Source: SURF-24 sp964537965
GTDB taxonomy: Bacteria > Bacteroidota > Ignavibacteria > Ignavibacteriales > SURF-24
Direction of reading: 5' to 3'
Assembly (NCBI GenBank): GCA_964537965.1
Contig: CAZIDB010000001.1
Location: 1-58,251 of the forward strand
Length of the DNA stretch: 58,251 bases
Each line of letters starts with the position of its first letter. Within the stretch, counting starts at the first letter, position 1. The notes under the pieces were generated by a model. The model saw only the letters and a program-made list of their open reading frames with translations, had not been told where the DNA came from and made no database searches. The position numbers and the translations under genes were made by a program. Below, piece after piece: positions 1 through 8,794 of the stretch.

Positions 1-498
1 GTTACGATGACAATCGAGACAAGCTGCCATTGTAAACGATTTAACCTGGGAAACAGTTTCCATATTTTCAATTTTACCATGACAGTTAGCGCAATCAATT
101 CCTTTATTAACATGAACGCTGTGATTGAAGTATGCAAAATCCGGAACCCTGTGAATTCTATTCCAGGGAATCGGTTCTTTCTTTTCGTAATAGTTTCTTA
201 GTTTAACAATTTCAGGTCTGTCCTTGCGTGCTACCGAATGACAATTCATACAAATGTTTGCGGCAGGAATGACAGCCTGCGGAGATTTTTCTACACCGGT
301 ATGGCAGTACTTGCAATCAATACCCATTGTACCGGCATGAAGTTTGTGTGAAAACTTAATAGGTTGTTCAGGTTGATAACCAATTCCATCTCTCTCCGGT
401 CTTGCAATGTAATATGTTAATGCAAAGGTAACCAGCACAACAAAAATGGTAATTGGAACCCGCACCTTAAGAGTGTAATCCAGTAGAGTTTTTTTCAT
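1..498 (-). CDS. ActA-like multiheme c-type cytochrome (3' part outside window)
   Basis: Partial gene; 166 residues are visible and the frame is still open at base 1. The N-terminus has one membrane segment (residues 15-31) after a short basic stretch. Four CXXCH haem-binding motifs follow at residues 62-66 (CKYCH), 83-87 (CMNCH), 136-140 (CANCH) and 160-164 (CLDCH), with extra His residues that could be distal ligands. The layout of one membrane anchor plus periplasmic haems, and the run PIPWNRIHRVPDF, match the ActA pentahaem subunit of alternative complex III, the quinol oxidising complex common in this phylum. That family assignment is from memory of the family. An NrfH/NapC-type cytochrome is the main alternative. 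ATG at 498 is chosen because the ATG five bases upstream is followed at once by a stop. The rest of any act operon would lie beyond the window edge. Confidence 0.85.
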   Translation of the reverse strand, partial: MKKTLLDYTLKVRVPITIFVVLVTFALTYYIARPERDGIGYQPEQPIKFSHKLHAGTMGIDCKYCHTGVEKSPQAVIPAANICMNCHSVARKDRPEIVKLRNYYEKKEPIPWNRIHRVPDFAYFNHSVHVNKGIDCANCHGKIENMETVSQVKSFTMAACLDCHRN

Positions 499-730
499 TT
501 CATTTCTGAATTAATAAATAATTTTTAACTTTCCGGAAAATTATTTCTGAGTGTTGCCCTCATATCTTACTCATTCTTTCGACGCCCTCGTATGGAGTCA
601 AGATATAAACAGATTCAATATCTTTTATTTGTTGTTTTAATTTAGTAAATATCAATAAAAAACAAAAATATTTTGTGAGTTTTCTTAAAATTTTTTTTTT
701 AGAAGGTAAATGGACGTGAAAATCCTGTAA

Positions 731-1708
731 TCAGTTTTTCCTTTCGATTATAAAATCTACAAGACTGAATAAAGCTTCTTTGGTTTCCGAAGATGAGAAG
801 ATACTTAAATTGTTCTTTGCCATATCAGCGTATTTTTTTGCTGTTTGGTTTGCATATTCTATTCCCCCATTATTTTTAACGAAGTCAATTATTTCTTTCA
901 CTTCATCGTTTTTACTCCCGCTTTTTATCTTTTTTAGGATTGATGAAGAAAAAGATTTGCTGCCGTTTTGTAAAGCATAAATAAGCGGCAGAGTTATTTT
1001 CTTTTCTTTGATATCTCCACCAAGAGGTTTACCGATAATTTTAGATGTACCGATGTAATCAAGAATATCATCGCGAATCTGAAAAGCAATCCCAAGATTC
1101 TCTCCAAAAGATTTCATTGCTGATGTGTATTCAACATTTGTTGTTGCGGATAAAGCTCCTATTTCACAACACGTAGATAAAAGAGAAGCAGTTTTATCTG
1201 AGATAATTCTGAAGTAAGTCTGTTCGTCAATGTCTAACTTTTTTGTTTTTTTTATTTGAAGCAGTTCCCCCTCCGACATCCTTTTAACTGCATTAGTTAT
1301 GATTCCAAGAAAATCAAAATCTTTTCCTTCAACAGACAACATCAATCCCCTGGATAAAAGATAATCACCCATAAGAACAGAAATCTTGTTTTTCCAAATT
1401 GCATTTATAGATGGAAAGCCGCGACGCGTATCCGAATTATCAACCACATCATCATGGATTAAAGTTGCAGTATGAAGCAATTCTACTAAATTTGCACCGC
1501 GGTAAGTCCGTTCGTTTATTCCACCTGATATCTTTGCAGAAAGTAAAACCAGTAACGGTCTTATCTTTTTCCCTTTTTGTTTTAATATGAACCGGGTGAC
1601 CAGATCAACAATACTGACATCGCTTTTCATTGACTTCTTAAAAAGGTCACTGAACAACCGGAGTTCTTTCTCAATAGATTGGCTTATGGTGTTTAAGTTA
1701 GAATTCAA
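731..1708 (-). CDS. Polyprenyl diphosphate synthase (IspB/HepT-like trans-prenyltransferase)
   Basis: Encodes 325 residues, normal for long-chain trans-prenyl diphosphate synthases, which condense isopentenyl diphosphate onto an allylic diphosphate to make the side chain of menaquinone or related lipids. Both aspartate-rich motifs are present: DDVVD at residues 86-90 and DDILD at 213-217, each in a canonical context (LIHDDVVDNSDTRRG and FQIRDDILDY). The GKPLGGDIKEKK loop after the second motif is also present. Chain length cannot be read from sequence here. The start is TTG at 1708, overlapping the tatC stop in a TTGA junction, so translation is probably coupled; the first in-frame ATG lies about 27 residues in and would remove part of the first helix. 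It is the last gene of the eight-gene minus-strand run beginning at glgA. Confidence 0.93.
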   Translation of the reverse strand: MNSNLNTISQSIEKELRLFSDLFKKSMKSDVSIVDLVTRFILKQKGKKIRPLLVLLSAKISGGINERTYRGANLVELLHTATLIHDDVVDNSDTRRGFPSINAIWKNKISVLMGDYLLSRGLMLSVEGKDFDFLGIITNAVKRMSEGELLQIKKTKKLDIDEQTYFRIISDKTASLLSTCCEIGALSATTNVEYTSAMKSFGENLGIAFQIRDDILDYIGTSKIIGKPLGGDIKEKKITLPLIYALQNGSKSFSSSILKKIKSGSKNDEVKEIIDFVKNNGGIEYANQTAKKYADMAKNNLSIFSSSETKEALFSLVDFIIERKN

Positions 1709-2460
1709 GTTTTCTTCTGCGATAGTTTTGAAACGAATATACTTATTTCATATAATAAAACCAATGGAACGGCGAGAACTACCTGGGAAACAGGATCTGT
1801 ACCGGGTGTTAAGATTGCAGATAGAACAAGAATTGCGACTAATGCATGTTTCCGGAAACGCCTCATAAATTTTGGAGTAAGTATACCAAGTTTGGAAAGG
1901 AAAAATGAAACCATGGGTAATTCAAATACTACTCCCGCAGCAAGCATAATGCTTGTAATAATTGAAAAGTATTCATCAATCGCAAAATTATTTTCAATTG
2001 AAGTTGAACCGAACTGTGCAGCAAAACTAAGACTTAGCGGAATCATAAGATAATAGGCAAATACAATTCCAATTAAAAAACACATTGTAGAGAACCATAC
2101 AATAGCAGAAATGTACCGTCTTTCGGTTTTACGTAAAGCAGGTGAAATAAATTTCCAGAGTTGAAAAAATAAATTCGGAAGACTTAAAACTATTCCCCCA
2201 ATGATTGCAATTTGCATGTAAATGAATAATTGCCCGAACGGTTTAAGGTTCTGAAGTTTTATCTTATTTGCTTTTGCAGGAATTAATAATATCTGGTCAA
2301 CAAGGAAATCAATAAATATCCAGCATAAAATTGACCCGACAACAACACCAATTAACGAGTAGATAACGCGCCATCTTAATTCTTCAAGATGGTCAAGAAA
2401 TGACATTTCCAATTCTTCAGTGTCATTTTCTATTTGCTCTTTATTGTAAGCTTCGTCCAT
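1705..2460 (-). CDS. tatC: Sec-independent protein translocase TatC
   Basis: Encodes 251 residues with six predicted hydrophobic segments, the normal size and topology for TatC, the polytopic receptor subunit of the twin-arginine export complex in the inner membrane. The N-terminal cytoplasmic signature SFLDHLEELRWRV (about residues 20-32) is the part that recognises the twin-arginine signal. The middle segment LWKFISPALRKTERRY with the following glycine-poor helices is typical of the family. An acidic N-terminal extension of about 18 residues precedes the conserved start. The stop overlaps the next gene by four bases and the start is 10 bases after glyA. No tatA or tatB gene is seen in the window. 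Confidence 0.96.
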   Translation of the reverse strand: MDEAYNKEQIENDTEELEMSFLDHLEELRWRVIYSLIGVVVGSILCWIFIDFLVDQILLIPAKANKIKLQNLKPFGQLFIYMQIAIIGGIVLSLPNLFFQLWKFISPALRKTERRYISAIVWFSTMCFLIGIVFAYYLMIPLSLSFAAQFGSTSIENNFAIDEYFSIITSIMLAAGVVFELPMVSFFLSKLGILTPKFMRRFRKHALVAILVLSAILTPGTDPVSQVVLAVPLVLLYEISIFVSKLSQKKT

Positions 2461-2470
2461 CTACACCAGA

Positions 2471-3769
2471 CTATTTTAGCAATTCTGGATAAAGAGGAAA
2501 CTTTGAACAAAGCTGCTCAACATCATTTTTTACGTCTGCTAAAATCTTTTCATTATCAACATTGGTAAGCGCTTTATTAATAAGGTCAGCAATAGTTTCC
2601 ATCTCAGGTTCTTTCATTCCGCGTGTCGTCATCGCCGGAGTTCCAATTCTTATTCCGCTTGTTACAAAAGGACTTCGCTGATCAAACGGGACCATATTTT
2701 TATTCACTGTAATTCCTGCTGTTCCCAAAGTATTCTCTGCCTGTTTGCCTGTAATATTTTTGTTTGTAAGATCAATAAGCATTAAGTGATTGTCGGTTCC
2801 GCCTGAAACAATATCATACCCCAGGCTGCTTAATTTATTTGCAAGAGTTTTGGCGTTCTTCATAATTTGCTTTGCATAATCTGTAAATGAATCCTGCAAT
2901 GCCTCGCCGAACGCAACAGCTTTAGCCATAATGATGTGCATTAAAGGTCCACCCTGTATTCCGGGCATTACCATACTGTCAAAAATTTCAGACATTAATT
3001 TTATTCTATCACCTTTAGGAGTTTTAATACCAAGTTTATTCTCTCCGTCTTTTCCAATCAAAATGATTCCTGCTCTTGGTCCTCTTAAAGTTTTGTGAGT
3101 TGTGGAAGTAACAACATCACAGTATTCCAATGGATTGTTAAGCAAACCCTTGGATATCAGTCCTGCCGGGTGAGCCATATCGCACATAAGAAAAGCGCCC
3201 ACAGAATCTGCAATCTGTCTGAACTTTGCATAATCCCAATCTCTTGAGTAAGCGCTGGCGCCGGTAATAATCATTTTAGGTTTTTCTTTTTTTGCAAGAT
3301 CTTCAACCTGGTTATAATCGATTTGTTTAGTTTCCGGATTTAATGAATAGCCCACTGCACGGTAAAGTATTCCGGAAAAGTTAACCGGTGAACCATGTGT
3401 TAAATGCCCGCCGTGAGCAAGGTTAAGCCCAAGGAATGTATCGCCCGGTTTTAGTAAAGTCATAAAGACAGCCATATTAGCCTGAGAACCGGAATGCGGC
3501 TGAACGTTTGCATACTCGGCTCCGAAAAGTTTTTTAATTCTTTCCTTAGCAAGATTTTCTGCAAGGTCAACATATTCGCATCCGCCGTAATATCTTTTAC
3601 CCGGATAACCTTCCGCATATTTGTTTGTCAATACGGAGCCTGCAGCAGACAATACAGCAAGACTTACAAAATTTTCGGAGGCGATTAATTCAAGATTTTT
3701 TTGCTGACGTTCAATTTCAAGTTTAGCAATATTAAGAACATCCTGGTCGGTAGATAAATATTTTAACAT
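2471..3769 (-). CDS. glyA: Serine hydroxymethyltransferase
   Basis: Encodes 432 residues, full length. The enzyme interconverts serine plus tetrahydrofolate with glycine plus 5,10-methylene-tetrahydrofolate in the cytosol, using pyridoxal phosphate. The Schiff-base lysine is K226 in the signature TSTTHKTLRGPRAG. The cofactor and substrate segments LIASENFVS, YAEGYPGKRYYGGCE and CDMAHPAGL are all intact. It lies 10 bases upstream of tatC and 45 bases after rpiB in the same transcription direction. It supplies one-carbon units to the same folate pool as the hutI-ftcD-fchA operon further along. Confidence 0.98.
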   Translation of the reverse strand: MLKYLSTDQDVLNIAKLEIERQQKNLELIASENFVSLAVLSAAGSVLTNKYAEGYPGKRYYGGCEYVDLAENLAKERIKKLFGAEYANVQPHSGSQANMAVFMTLLKPGDTFLGLNLAHGGHLTHGSPVNFSGILYRAVGYSLNPETKQIDYNQVEDLAKKEKPKMIITGASAYSRDWDYAKFRQIADSVGAFLMCDMAHPAGLISKGLLNNPLEYCDVVTSTTHKTLRGPRAGIILIGKDGENKLGIKTPKGDRIKLMSEIFDSMVMPGIQGGPLMHIIMAKAVAFGEALQDSFTDYAKQIMKNAKTLANKLSSLGYDIVSGGTDNHLMLIDLTNKNITGKQAENTLGTAGITVNKNMVPFDQRSPFVTSGIRIGTPAMTTRGMKEPEMETIADLINKALTNVDNEKILADVKNDVEQLCSKFPLYPELLK

Positions 3770-3814
3770 AATTTTTACGTAGTTAATTAAAGAATATATT
3801 TTAAAAGCTAATGC

Positions 3815-4243
3815 TTATTCAATTTTATCAACTCTGCGCTGGTGCCTTCCACCCTCAAATTTGGAATTAAGCCAGGCTTCCACAATTTTTTTTATATCAT
3901 TTTCGTTAGTCAATCTTTCAGCTAAAGCCATAAAGTTGGCGTTATTGTGTTCTACAGATAACCTTGCCATCTCAACATTCAAAACCTGGGCTGCTCTTAT
4001 TCCTTTAACTTTATTTGCAGTAATTGCAGCGCCAATTCCTGAGCCGCAAACACCAATACCTTTTTCTGCAATTCCTTTTGCAACATCCAAAGCTGCTGGT
4101 CTTATATAATCAGGATAATCAACAGAATCCGGAGTAAACGTTCCATGATCAATTACTTCAATCCCCTTTTCAAGAAGAATTTTTTTTACCATCTCCTTTA
4201 CTTTAAAACCAGCGTGATCAGCTCCAATAGAAATTACCATCAT
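3815..4243 (-). CDS. rpiB: Ribose 5-phosphate isomerase B
   Basis: Encodes 142 residues, typical of RpiB/LacAB sugar-phosphate isomerases, which interconvert ribose 5-phosphate and ribulose 5-phosphate in the pentose phosphate pathway. Conserved elements are the N-terminal ISIGADHAGF strand-loop, VDYPDY, and the active-site loop GVCGSGIGA containing the catalytic cysteine C66. The HNNANFMALAERL segment near residue 100 is also characteristic. Two adjacent ATG codons could start the protein; the first is used here. It sits nine bases after the outer-membrane barrel gene and 45 bases before glyA, so it is probably cotranscribed with both. Confidence 0.95.
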   Translation of the reverse strand: MMVISIGADHAGFKVKEMVKKILLEKGIEVIDHGTFTPDSVDYPDYIRPAALDVAKGIAEKGIGVCGSGIGAAITANKVKGIRAAQVLNVEMARLSVEHNNANFMALAERLTNENDIKKIVEAWLNSKFEGGRHQRRVDKIE

Positions 4244-4252
4244 CTTCCTTTC

Positions 4253-5347
4253 TTAAAAATTCTCAGGACGAATGAACCAAAGTTCGCCAAAATTAATTGA
4301 AAAATTAAATCTTAGGAAATTTTCTTTTAACAGATTCAAATCAGTTGTGCCTCTCTGCCCCGCTTCAACAGAAAAATCAATTGAGCTTATCTGGTCGATC
4401 GGGAAAGAAAAACCGCCGAACAAACTTAGCTGGTCTATAGATTTTCCTTTAGCTTTAAACTGGGTCTGTTCATAACCAACACCGCCTCTGAATATAAACC
4501 TTTCAAAGAAATCATTTGAGGCATCATCCGGAACTCTGTATTCAACACCTGCTGCAAATTTGTTTTGATTTTGCAGTTGTGAATCTTTCCTGTTACTCAC
4601 TTTATATTCGCTCCAGGGCTGGTANNNNNNNNNNNNNNNNNNNNNNNNNNNNNNNNNNNNNNNNNNNNNNNNNNNNNNNNNNNNNNNNNNNNNNNNNNNN
4701 NNNNNNNNNNNNNNNNNNNNNNNNCCAAATGTACCGCCAATGCCACTGTATTTATAAACTGTTTTAAAGTACGAATCAGCATAACTGCTGTTATTGAAAA
4801 GAATGTAATGCTGATGCTCAATGTCGCCGTTATAATAATCGAAGGAAGCGCCGAAGCTAATATTAAACGGAAGGATATATGAAAGTCCGAAAAACGATTT
4901 GGATAATCCGCCCAATCCCTCAAAGGTTTGAGTGTAATTAATTCCTTCTTTTGAACCTTCATTAATTATTTTCATCCTAACATCGGAGTAAGGATTTATT
5001 CCGGCGACAAATGAAATTCCATAATCTCTTTGAATAGGTATTCCAATATTGAAACCTGAAAACTTGGAATTGGAATAGAATGAAGAATAGTTCTGATCTT
5101 TTGTAAAAAATGAATTGACTTTAATGCCGGTTTCAAATCTTGTTACGGCCAAACCTGTCCACGCTGCCGGGTTATTTGCACTAACATTATCTCTTTCATA
5201 CAAAGCAGCGCCAAGCCCACCTAAGGCATTTCTGCGGGCTGAACCGGATAAAACCAAATCACCAATCCCGATACGTGTATAACCGGAACCGCCTTCGGCA
5301 AATAAGCTAATCGATAGTAACAGAAAGAATAAAAATTTTAATTTCAT
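4253..5347 (-). CDS. Outer-membrane beta-barrel protein, PorV/FadL-like (contains assembly gap)
   Basis: Shown as 364 residues including an unresolved stretch (4625-4724). A signal peptide (residues 1-18, MKLKFLFFLLLSISLFAE) is followed by SARRNALGGLGAALYE and VSANNPAAW. This pattern is found near the mature N-terminus of PorV/PorQ- and FadL-like outer-membrane barrels in the Bacteroidota and Ignavibacteria. The remainder alternates hydrophobic and polar residues with aromatic girdles and ends in phenylalanine, as expected of a barrel inserted by the Bam machinery. The exact role is unknown; a T9SS accessory barrel or a lipid/hydrocarbon transporter are possibilities. It follows the lipoprotein gene by 10 bases, and the two may act together at the outer membrane. 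True length is uncertain because the gap is a placeholder. Confidence 0.7.
   Translation of the reverse strand: MKLKFLFFLLLSISLFAEGGSGYTRIGIGDLVLSGSARRNALGGLGAALYERDNVSANNPAAWTGLAVTRFETGIKVNSFFTKDQNYSSFYSNSKFSGFNIGIPIQRDYGISFVAGINPYSDVRMKIINEGSKEGINYTQTFEGLGGLSKSFFGLSYILPFNISFGASFDYYNGDIEHQHYILFNNSSYADSYFKTVYKYSGIGGTFXXXXXXXXXXXXXXXXXXXXXXXXXXXXXXXXXXYQPWSEYKVSNRKDSQLQNQNKFAAGVEYRVPDDASNDFFERFIFRGGVGYEQTQFKAKGKSIDQLSLFGGFSFPIDQISSIDFSVEAGQRGTTDLNLLKENFLRFNFSINFGELWFIRPENF
4625..4724. other. Assembly gap (100 N)
   Basis: A run of exactly 100 undetermined bases inside the barrel gene at 4253-5347. The last known codon before it is GGN and the first after it is TAC, so both missing edge bases are third codon positions. 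The true length is unknown. Confidence 0.99.
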
Positions 5348-5357
5348 ATAGTTTTCA

Positions 5358-6533
5358 TTAGGGTTTAATTGAATAAATAATTTTCAATTTTGGTCTTTCA
5401 TCTGCAACAGCACTATTACCGCCTTTCAGGACCCAGTAATCAACATCTTCTTCTTCATACAAATCTGAAATTAATAAACCGTAATTGGCTTCACCGTTTA
5501 CCCAGCGCTGGACGTAACTTGCAATATTACCTGAGAACACATTCTCTGTACTTGATTTATATAACACTAAATATGTTGAGCTGTCATATTCAATTTCATT
5601 CTCTGAAGTAAGGAAGTATGCTTTCAAAGAACCATAAGTCGGGTCGCCATATTTTGAAGCTAAAGTATCAATCGTAAATTTTAATTCGGCACGGTTTATT
5701 TTACTTAAGACCGGGAGATTCGGAATTTCAATTTTAAACCTGTTTCTTATTGGTAATCCGCCTTGAATATGAATATTACCATCTTCAGGAATTGAGTTCT
5801 GCTTATTCGCTATGTATAAATAATTACTCACATCATAATAAAGCGTATCTTTATAGACGCCGGGCTTTTCATAAGCGATTGTAATTGCCATTGCAGGATA
5901 TGAAGTTGAAGAACAATTAAAACCAACTATTCTGTTTGAATTACTTGTAGGCTTAATTACAATGCCGTTGTTATAAGATGAATCCGCCTCAGATACCAAC
6001 CATTTCAATGCAATAGAATTATCAATTTTAAAAGTATATAACGAGTCATTTGTAACAGATCTGTTGGATGAAATATCCTGCGCATTATAAGTTAGTTTTG
6101 TAAGACTGTCTTTGGTAAAAGTAGTCCATCCCCAATCGCTTGTAATTTCATGAGCTGTGTAATCAAATGTACCGCTCTCTTCACCAACCGTATAAACTGA
6201 AACCATTGAAACCGTTGCTGAATTAATAATAATATCACCATCAAGTAAATCTGTAAGCAAAGTATCTTCCATATAATTAAAATCAAATCTTGCCATAACA
6301 GAACAATCAACAGAATTAAAATTACCTAACATAACTAAACTTGCAGAACCGGTCTGTATATCACCGTAAAAGTTTGTAGACGATTGTGTAAGTGAATCAC
6401 TACTTGTCACATTAAGTTCAATCATGTCATCCGGATTTAACAAATCAGATCCAACCAGATTAGGCGAATCACTACAAGAATAAAAAATAAAAATCACAGG
6501 CAGGATTAGCAGTCGAAGAAATTTAAAATACAA
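5358..6533 (-). CDS. Secreted lipoprotein, DNRLRE/DUF4270-like
   Basis: Encodes 391 residues. A lipoprotein signal peptide ends in the lipobox FYSC with C20 as the acylated residue, followed by SDSPNLVGSDLLNPDD, so the protein is probably anchored in the outer membrane. The body is beta-rich. It contains paired segments of the form 'INSATVSM...' and 'INRAELKF...', each followed by a serine/threonine-rich region and a run ending in 'DERPKLKIIY', which resembles DNRLRE or DUF4270 domains of cell-surface proteins in this phylum. I do not recognise a specific function. The start abuts the gmhB stop with no spacer, and the barrel gene follows after 10 bases, suggesting a cotranslated outer-membrane pair. 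Confidence 0.72.
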   Translation of the reverse strand: MYFKFLRLLILPVIFIFYSCSDSPNLVGSDLLNPDDMIELNVTSSDSLTQSSTNFYGDIQTGSASLVMLGNFNSVDCSVMARFDFNYMEDTLLTDLLDGDIIINSATVSMVSVYTVGEESGTFDYTAHEITSDWGWTTFTKDSLTKLTYNAQDISSNRSVTNDSLYTFKIDNSIALKWLVSEADSSYNNGIVIKPTSNSNRIVGFNCSSTSYPAMAITIAYEKPGVYKDTLYYDVSNYLYIANKQNSIPEDGNIHIQGGLPIRNRFKIEIPNLPVLSKINRAELKFTIDTLASKYGDPTYGSLKAYFLTSENEIEYDSSTYLVLYKSSTENVFSGNIASYVQRWVNGEANYGLLISDLYEEEDVDYWVLKGGNSAVADERPKLKIIYSIKP

Positions 6534-7106
6534 TTAATTATCTCCTAAAAAATCTTGAATAATATAATTACACGCTTCGGAAAAATTTTCTGCAACAAAA
6601 GTGGGAATTTTACCCTCATTATGCAAGTATGAAATTTTATCCTCAGTAATTGTTGATTTAATCAGAATTGTTTTCAGTCCTGAGTTTATCCCGCATTCAA
6701 CATCATCAACAGAATTGCCGGCTAAGTATGAACTTGTAAGATCAATTTCCAGATCTTTTGCCGCATCAAAAACCATTTTTGGAGAAGGTTTACGACATTC
6801 ACAATCTTCTGATGAACTGAATTCAGGATGAAACGGACAAAAATAAAACGCATCAATAGAAGTATTTTTTATTTGCAGAAGCCGGTTGATCCTGTTATTA
6901 ACTTCATTAACATCATCAACAGTGATAAGACCTCTTGCAATACCTGACTGGTTAGAAATAACAACTATTTTAAATCCTGCTTTTTTAAGTTCACTAATCC
7001 CTTCCGGCACACCAGGATAAAGTTCAACGTGATCCGGATTTCCAAGATATCCCGGATCATAATTAATTGTTCCGTCTCTGTCAAAAAATACAGCGGGAAA
7101 AGGCAT
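6534..7106 (-). CDS. gmhB: D-glycero-D-manno-heptose 1,7-bisphosphate 7-phosphatase-like HAD phosphatase
   Basis: Encodes 190 residues, the usual GmhB length. The HAD nucleophile motif FFDRDGT gives D9 and D11, and motif II is VISNQSG with S51. The zinc-binding loop special to GmhB/HisB-N is present as C90, H93, C102 and C104 in CPFHPE...CECRKP, followed by K110. Motif IV reads AGNSVDDVECG, where the usual leading GD is GN (N131), with D134 and D135 still available as metal ligands. The expected reaction is removal of the 7-phosphate from heptose 1,7-bisphosphate for ADP-heptose synthesis; a related sugar-phosphate substrate is possible because no other heptose gene is visible. It lies four bases after glgA. 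Confidence 0.88.
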   Translation of the reverse strand: MPFPAVFFDRDGTINYDPGYLGNPDHVELYPGVPEGISELKKAGFKIVVISNQSGIARGLITVDDVNEVNNRINRLLQIKNTSIDAFYFCPFHPEFSSSEDCECRKPSPKMVFDAAKDLEIDLTSSYLAGNSVDDVECGINSGLKTILIKSTITEDKISYLHNEGKIPTFVAENFSEACNYIIQDFLGDN

Positions 7107-7110
7107 CAGG

Positions 7111-8601
7111 TTAACTTAAAATCGTTTTATATAAATCAACATACTTTTTAGCGGACGATAACCATGAGAAATCCGACTTCATTCCGTTTCTCATCAGTTT
7201 ACTCCACAATTTTTTATCATTATAAATCTTAAGTGCGCGTTTTGTTTCTTTTAATAGTTCGGAAGAGTCATATTTTTTAAAAGCAAATCCATTACCAGTT
7301 TCTTCCTTTTCATTAAATTTTTCAACAGTATCTGCAAGACCGCCTGTTTCCCTAACAATTGGTACGGTTCCATACATTAAACTATACATTTGATTTAGTC
7401 CGCAGGGTTCATATTTTGACGGCATTAAGAACAGGTCGCATCCCGCTTCAATAAGATGAGCAAGCTCATCATTAAAGCCGAGGTAACAGGAGAATTTCCC
7501 TTTATTCTTTCTCTGGACTTCTTCAAAAAGTTTGTGATACTTCTTCTCACCGGTTCCTAAAAGAACCATATTAATATCTAGTTTCATTAAATCATGAATA
7601 ATTTCAGCTATCAGATCAAAACCTTTGGCATCAACTAATCTGGATATTGCCGCTATAATGGGAACATCTGGATTGAAGTTAAGATTAAATTTTTCGCATA
7701 GGGCTTTTTTATTTTCAACCTTGTACTCAATGTCTTTTGCGGAATAGTTCTTTGGAATAGTCACATCTGATTCAGGATTCCAAAGTTTATCGTCAATGCC
7801 ATTTAAGATTCCGCTTAAATCTTTTTTCCGTTTTAACAGAATTGAGCGCAAACCTGCACCCCATTCCTCATCCTTTGTAATTTCTTCAGCATAAGTTGGG
7901 CTTACAGTCACAATCGCATCGGAATATAATAACCCGCTCTTCATGAAATTAAGTCGTCCGTATATTTCTATTCCCTTTTCAGAATTTAGTTCTTCGGGTA
8001 AACCTGTTTTATAAAACTCGGATTTGGGGAAAAATCCCTGATATGCAAGGTTATGAACCGTAAGCACAACCTTGATATTTGAGACAACAGGATCATCTTT
8101 ATGATTGAATTTCAAATAAGCTGGAATAATGCCGCACTGCCAGTCATTTATATGAATTATATCAGGAACCCAGCCAAGCTTATGAATAAGTTCAAAGACT
8201 GAACGGGCTAATAAAATAAATCTTTCATGGTTGTCAGGATAATCAACGCCGGTAACAGGATCTACATACAGGCTTGGTCTGCTGCCAAAGTACTCCATAT
8301 TATCAAGGAAATAAATCTGTACCCTGGTTTTTGGCCCGATTAAAAAGGAAGATCTAAGTGAAAAGATTACTTCTTTTTCTCCAATCTTAATTGGCAGGTC
8401 TTTTAATCTTACAACTTCATGAATTTTAAACTTCCTTTCATCAATAGCGCCGTACTTTGGGACGACAATTCTAACTTCATGTCCCATTTCAGATAGCGCC
8501 TGCGGAAGAGCCGATGAAACATCCGCCAAACCTCCTGTTTTTATGAATGGGTAAACTTCCGAAGTGACAAATAAGATTTTCAGCCTTTTGGATTGAGCCA
8601 T
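7111..8601 (-). CDS. glgA: Glycogen (starch) synthase, ADP-glucose type, GT5
   Basis: Encodes 496 residues, full length for bacterial GlgA, which transfers glucose from ADP-glucose to the non-reducing end of an alpha-1,4-glucan. The N-terminal ADP-glucose loop KTGGLADVSSALP is at about residues 21-33. The C-terminal catalytic segment EPCGLNQMYSLMYG followed by VRETGGLADTV is intact. The glycogen synthase loop VHNLAYQGFFP is present. It is the first gene of the eight-gene minus-strand run and shares its 193-base upstream region with the divergent hutI operon. No glgB, glgC or glgP is seen nearby. Confidence 0.97.
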   Translation of the reverse strand: MAQSKRLKILFVTSEVYPFIKTGGLADVSSALPQALSEMGHEVRIVVPKYGAIDERKFKIHEVVRLKDLPIKIGEKEVIFSLRSSFLIGPKTRVQIYFLDNMEYFGSRPSLYVDPVTGVDYPDNHERFILLARSVFELIHKLGWVPDIIHINDWQCGIIPAYLKFNHKDDPVVSNIKVVLTVHNLAYQGFFPKSEFYKTGLPEELNSEKGIEIYGRLNFMKSGLLYSDAIVTVSPTYAEEITKDEEWGAGLRSILLKRKKDLSGILNGIDDKLWNPESDVTIPKNYSAKDIEYKVENKKALCEKFNLNFNPDVPIIAAISRLVDAKGFDLIAEIIHDLMKLDINMVLLGTGEKKYHKLFEEVQRKNKGKFSCYLGFNDELAHLIEAGCDLFLMPSKYEPCGLNQMYSLMYGTVPIVRETGGLADTVEKFNEKEETGNGFAFKKYDSSELLKETKRALKIYNDKKLWSKLMRNGMKSDFSWLSSAKKYVDLYKTILS

Positions 8602-8721
8602 TTCAAAATCCTTAATAAATTCATTGCAAATTTACTAAATATTAGCTTTAAGGACAAAAAATGGACACAATAACTGTTGCAGAAAATTTTATTTTTTAAT
8701 GGAAGATTTAAAGAATTACAC

Positions 8722-8727
8722 TATAAT
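8722..8727 (+). promoter_or_regulatory. Possible -10 box for the hut operon
   Basis: Within the 193-base divergent spacer between glgA and hutI there is a perfect TATAAT hexamer 68 bases before the hutI start. A -35-like TGGAAG sits 16 bases upstream of it, only a half match to TTGACA. Call is by consensus only. Confidence 0.3.
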
Positions 8728-8794
8728 TTTTAGCGGATATTACAATTAAAAAATCAATTTGATATATTTCCCGGTAACAATTATGCAATAACAT

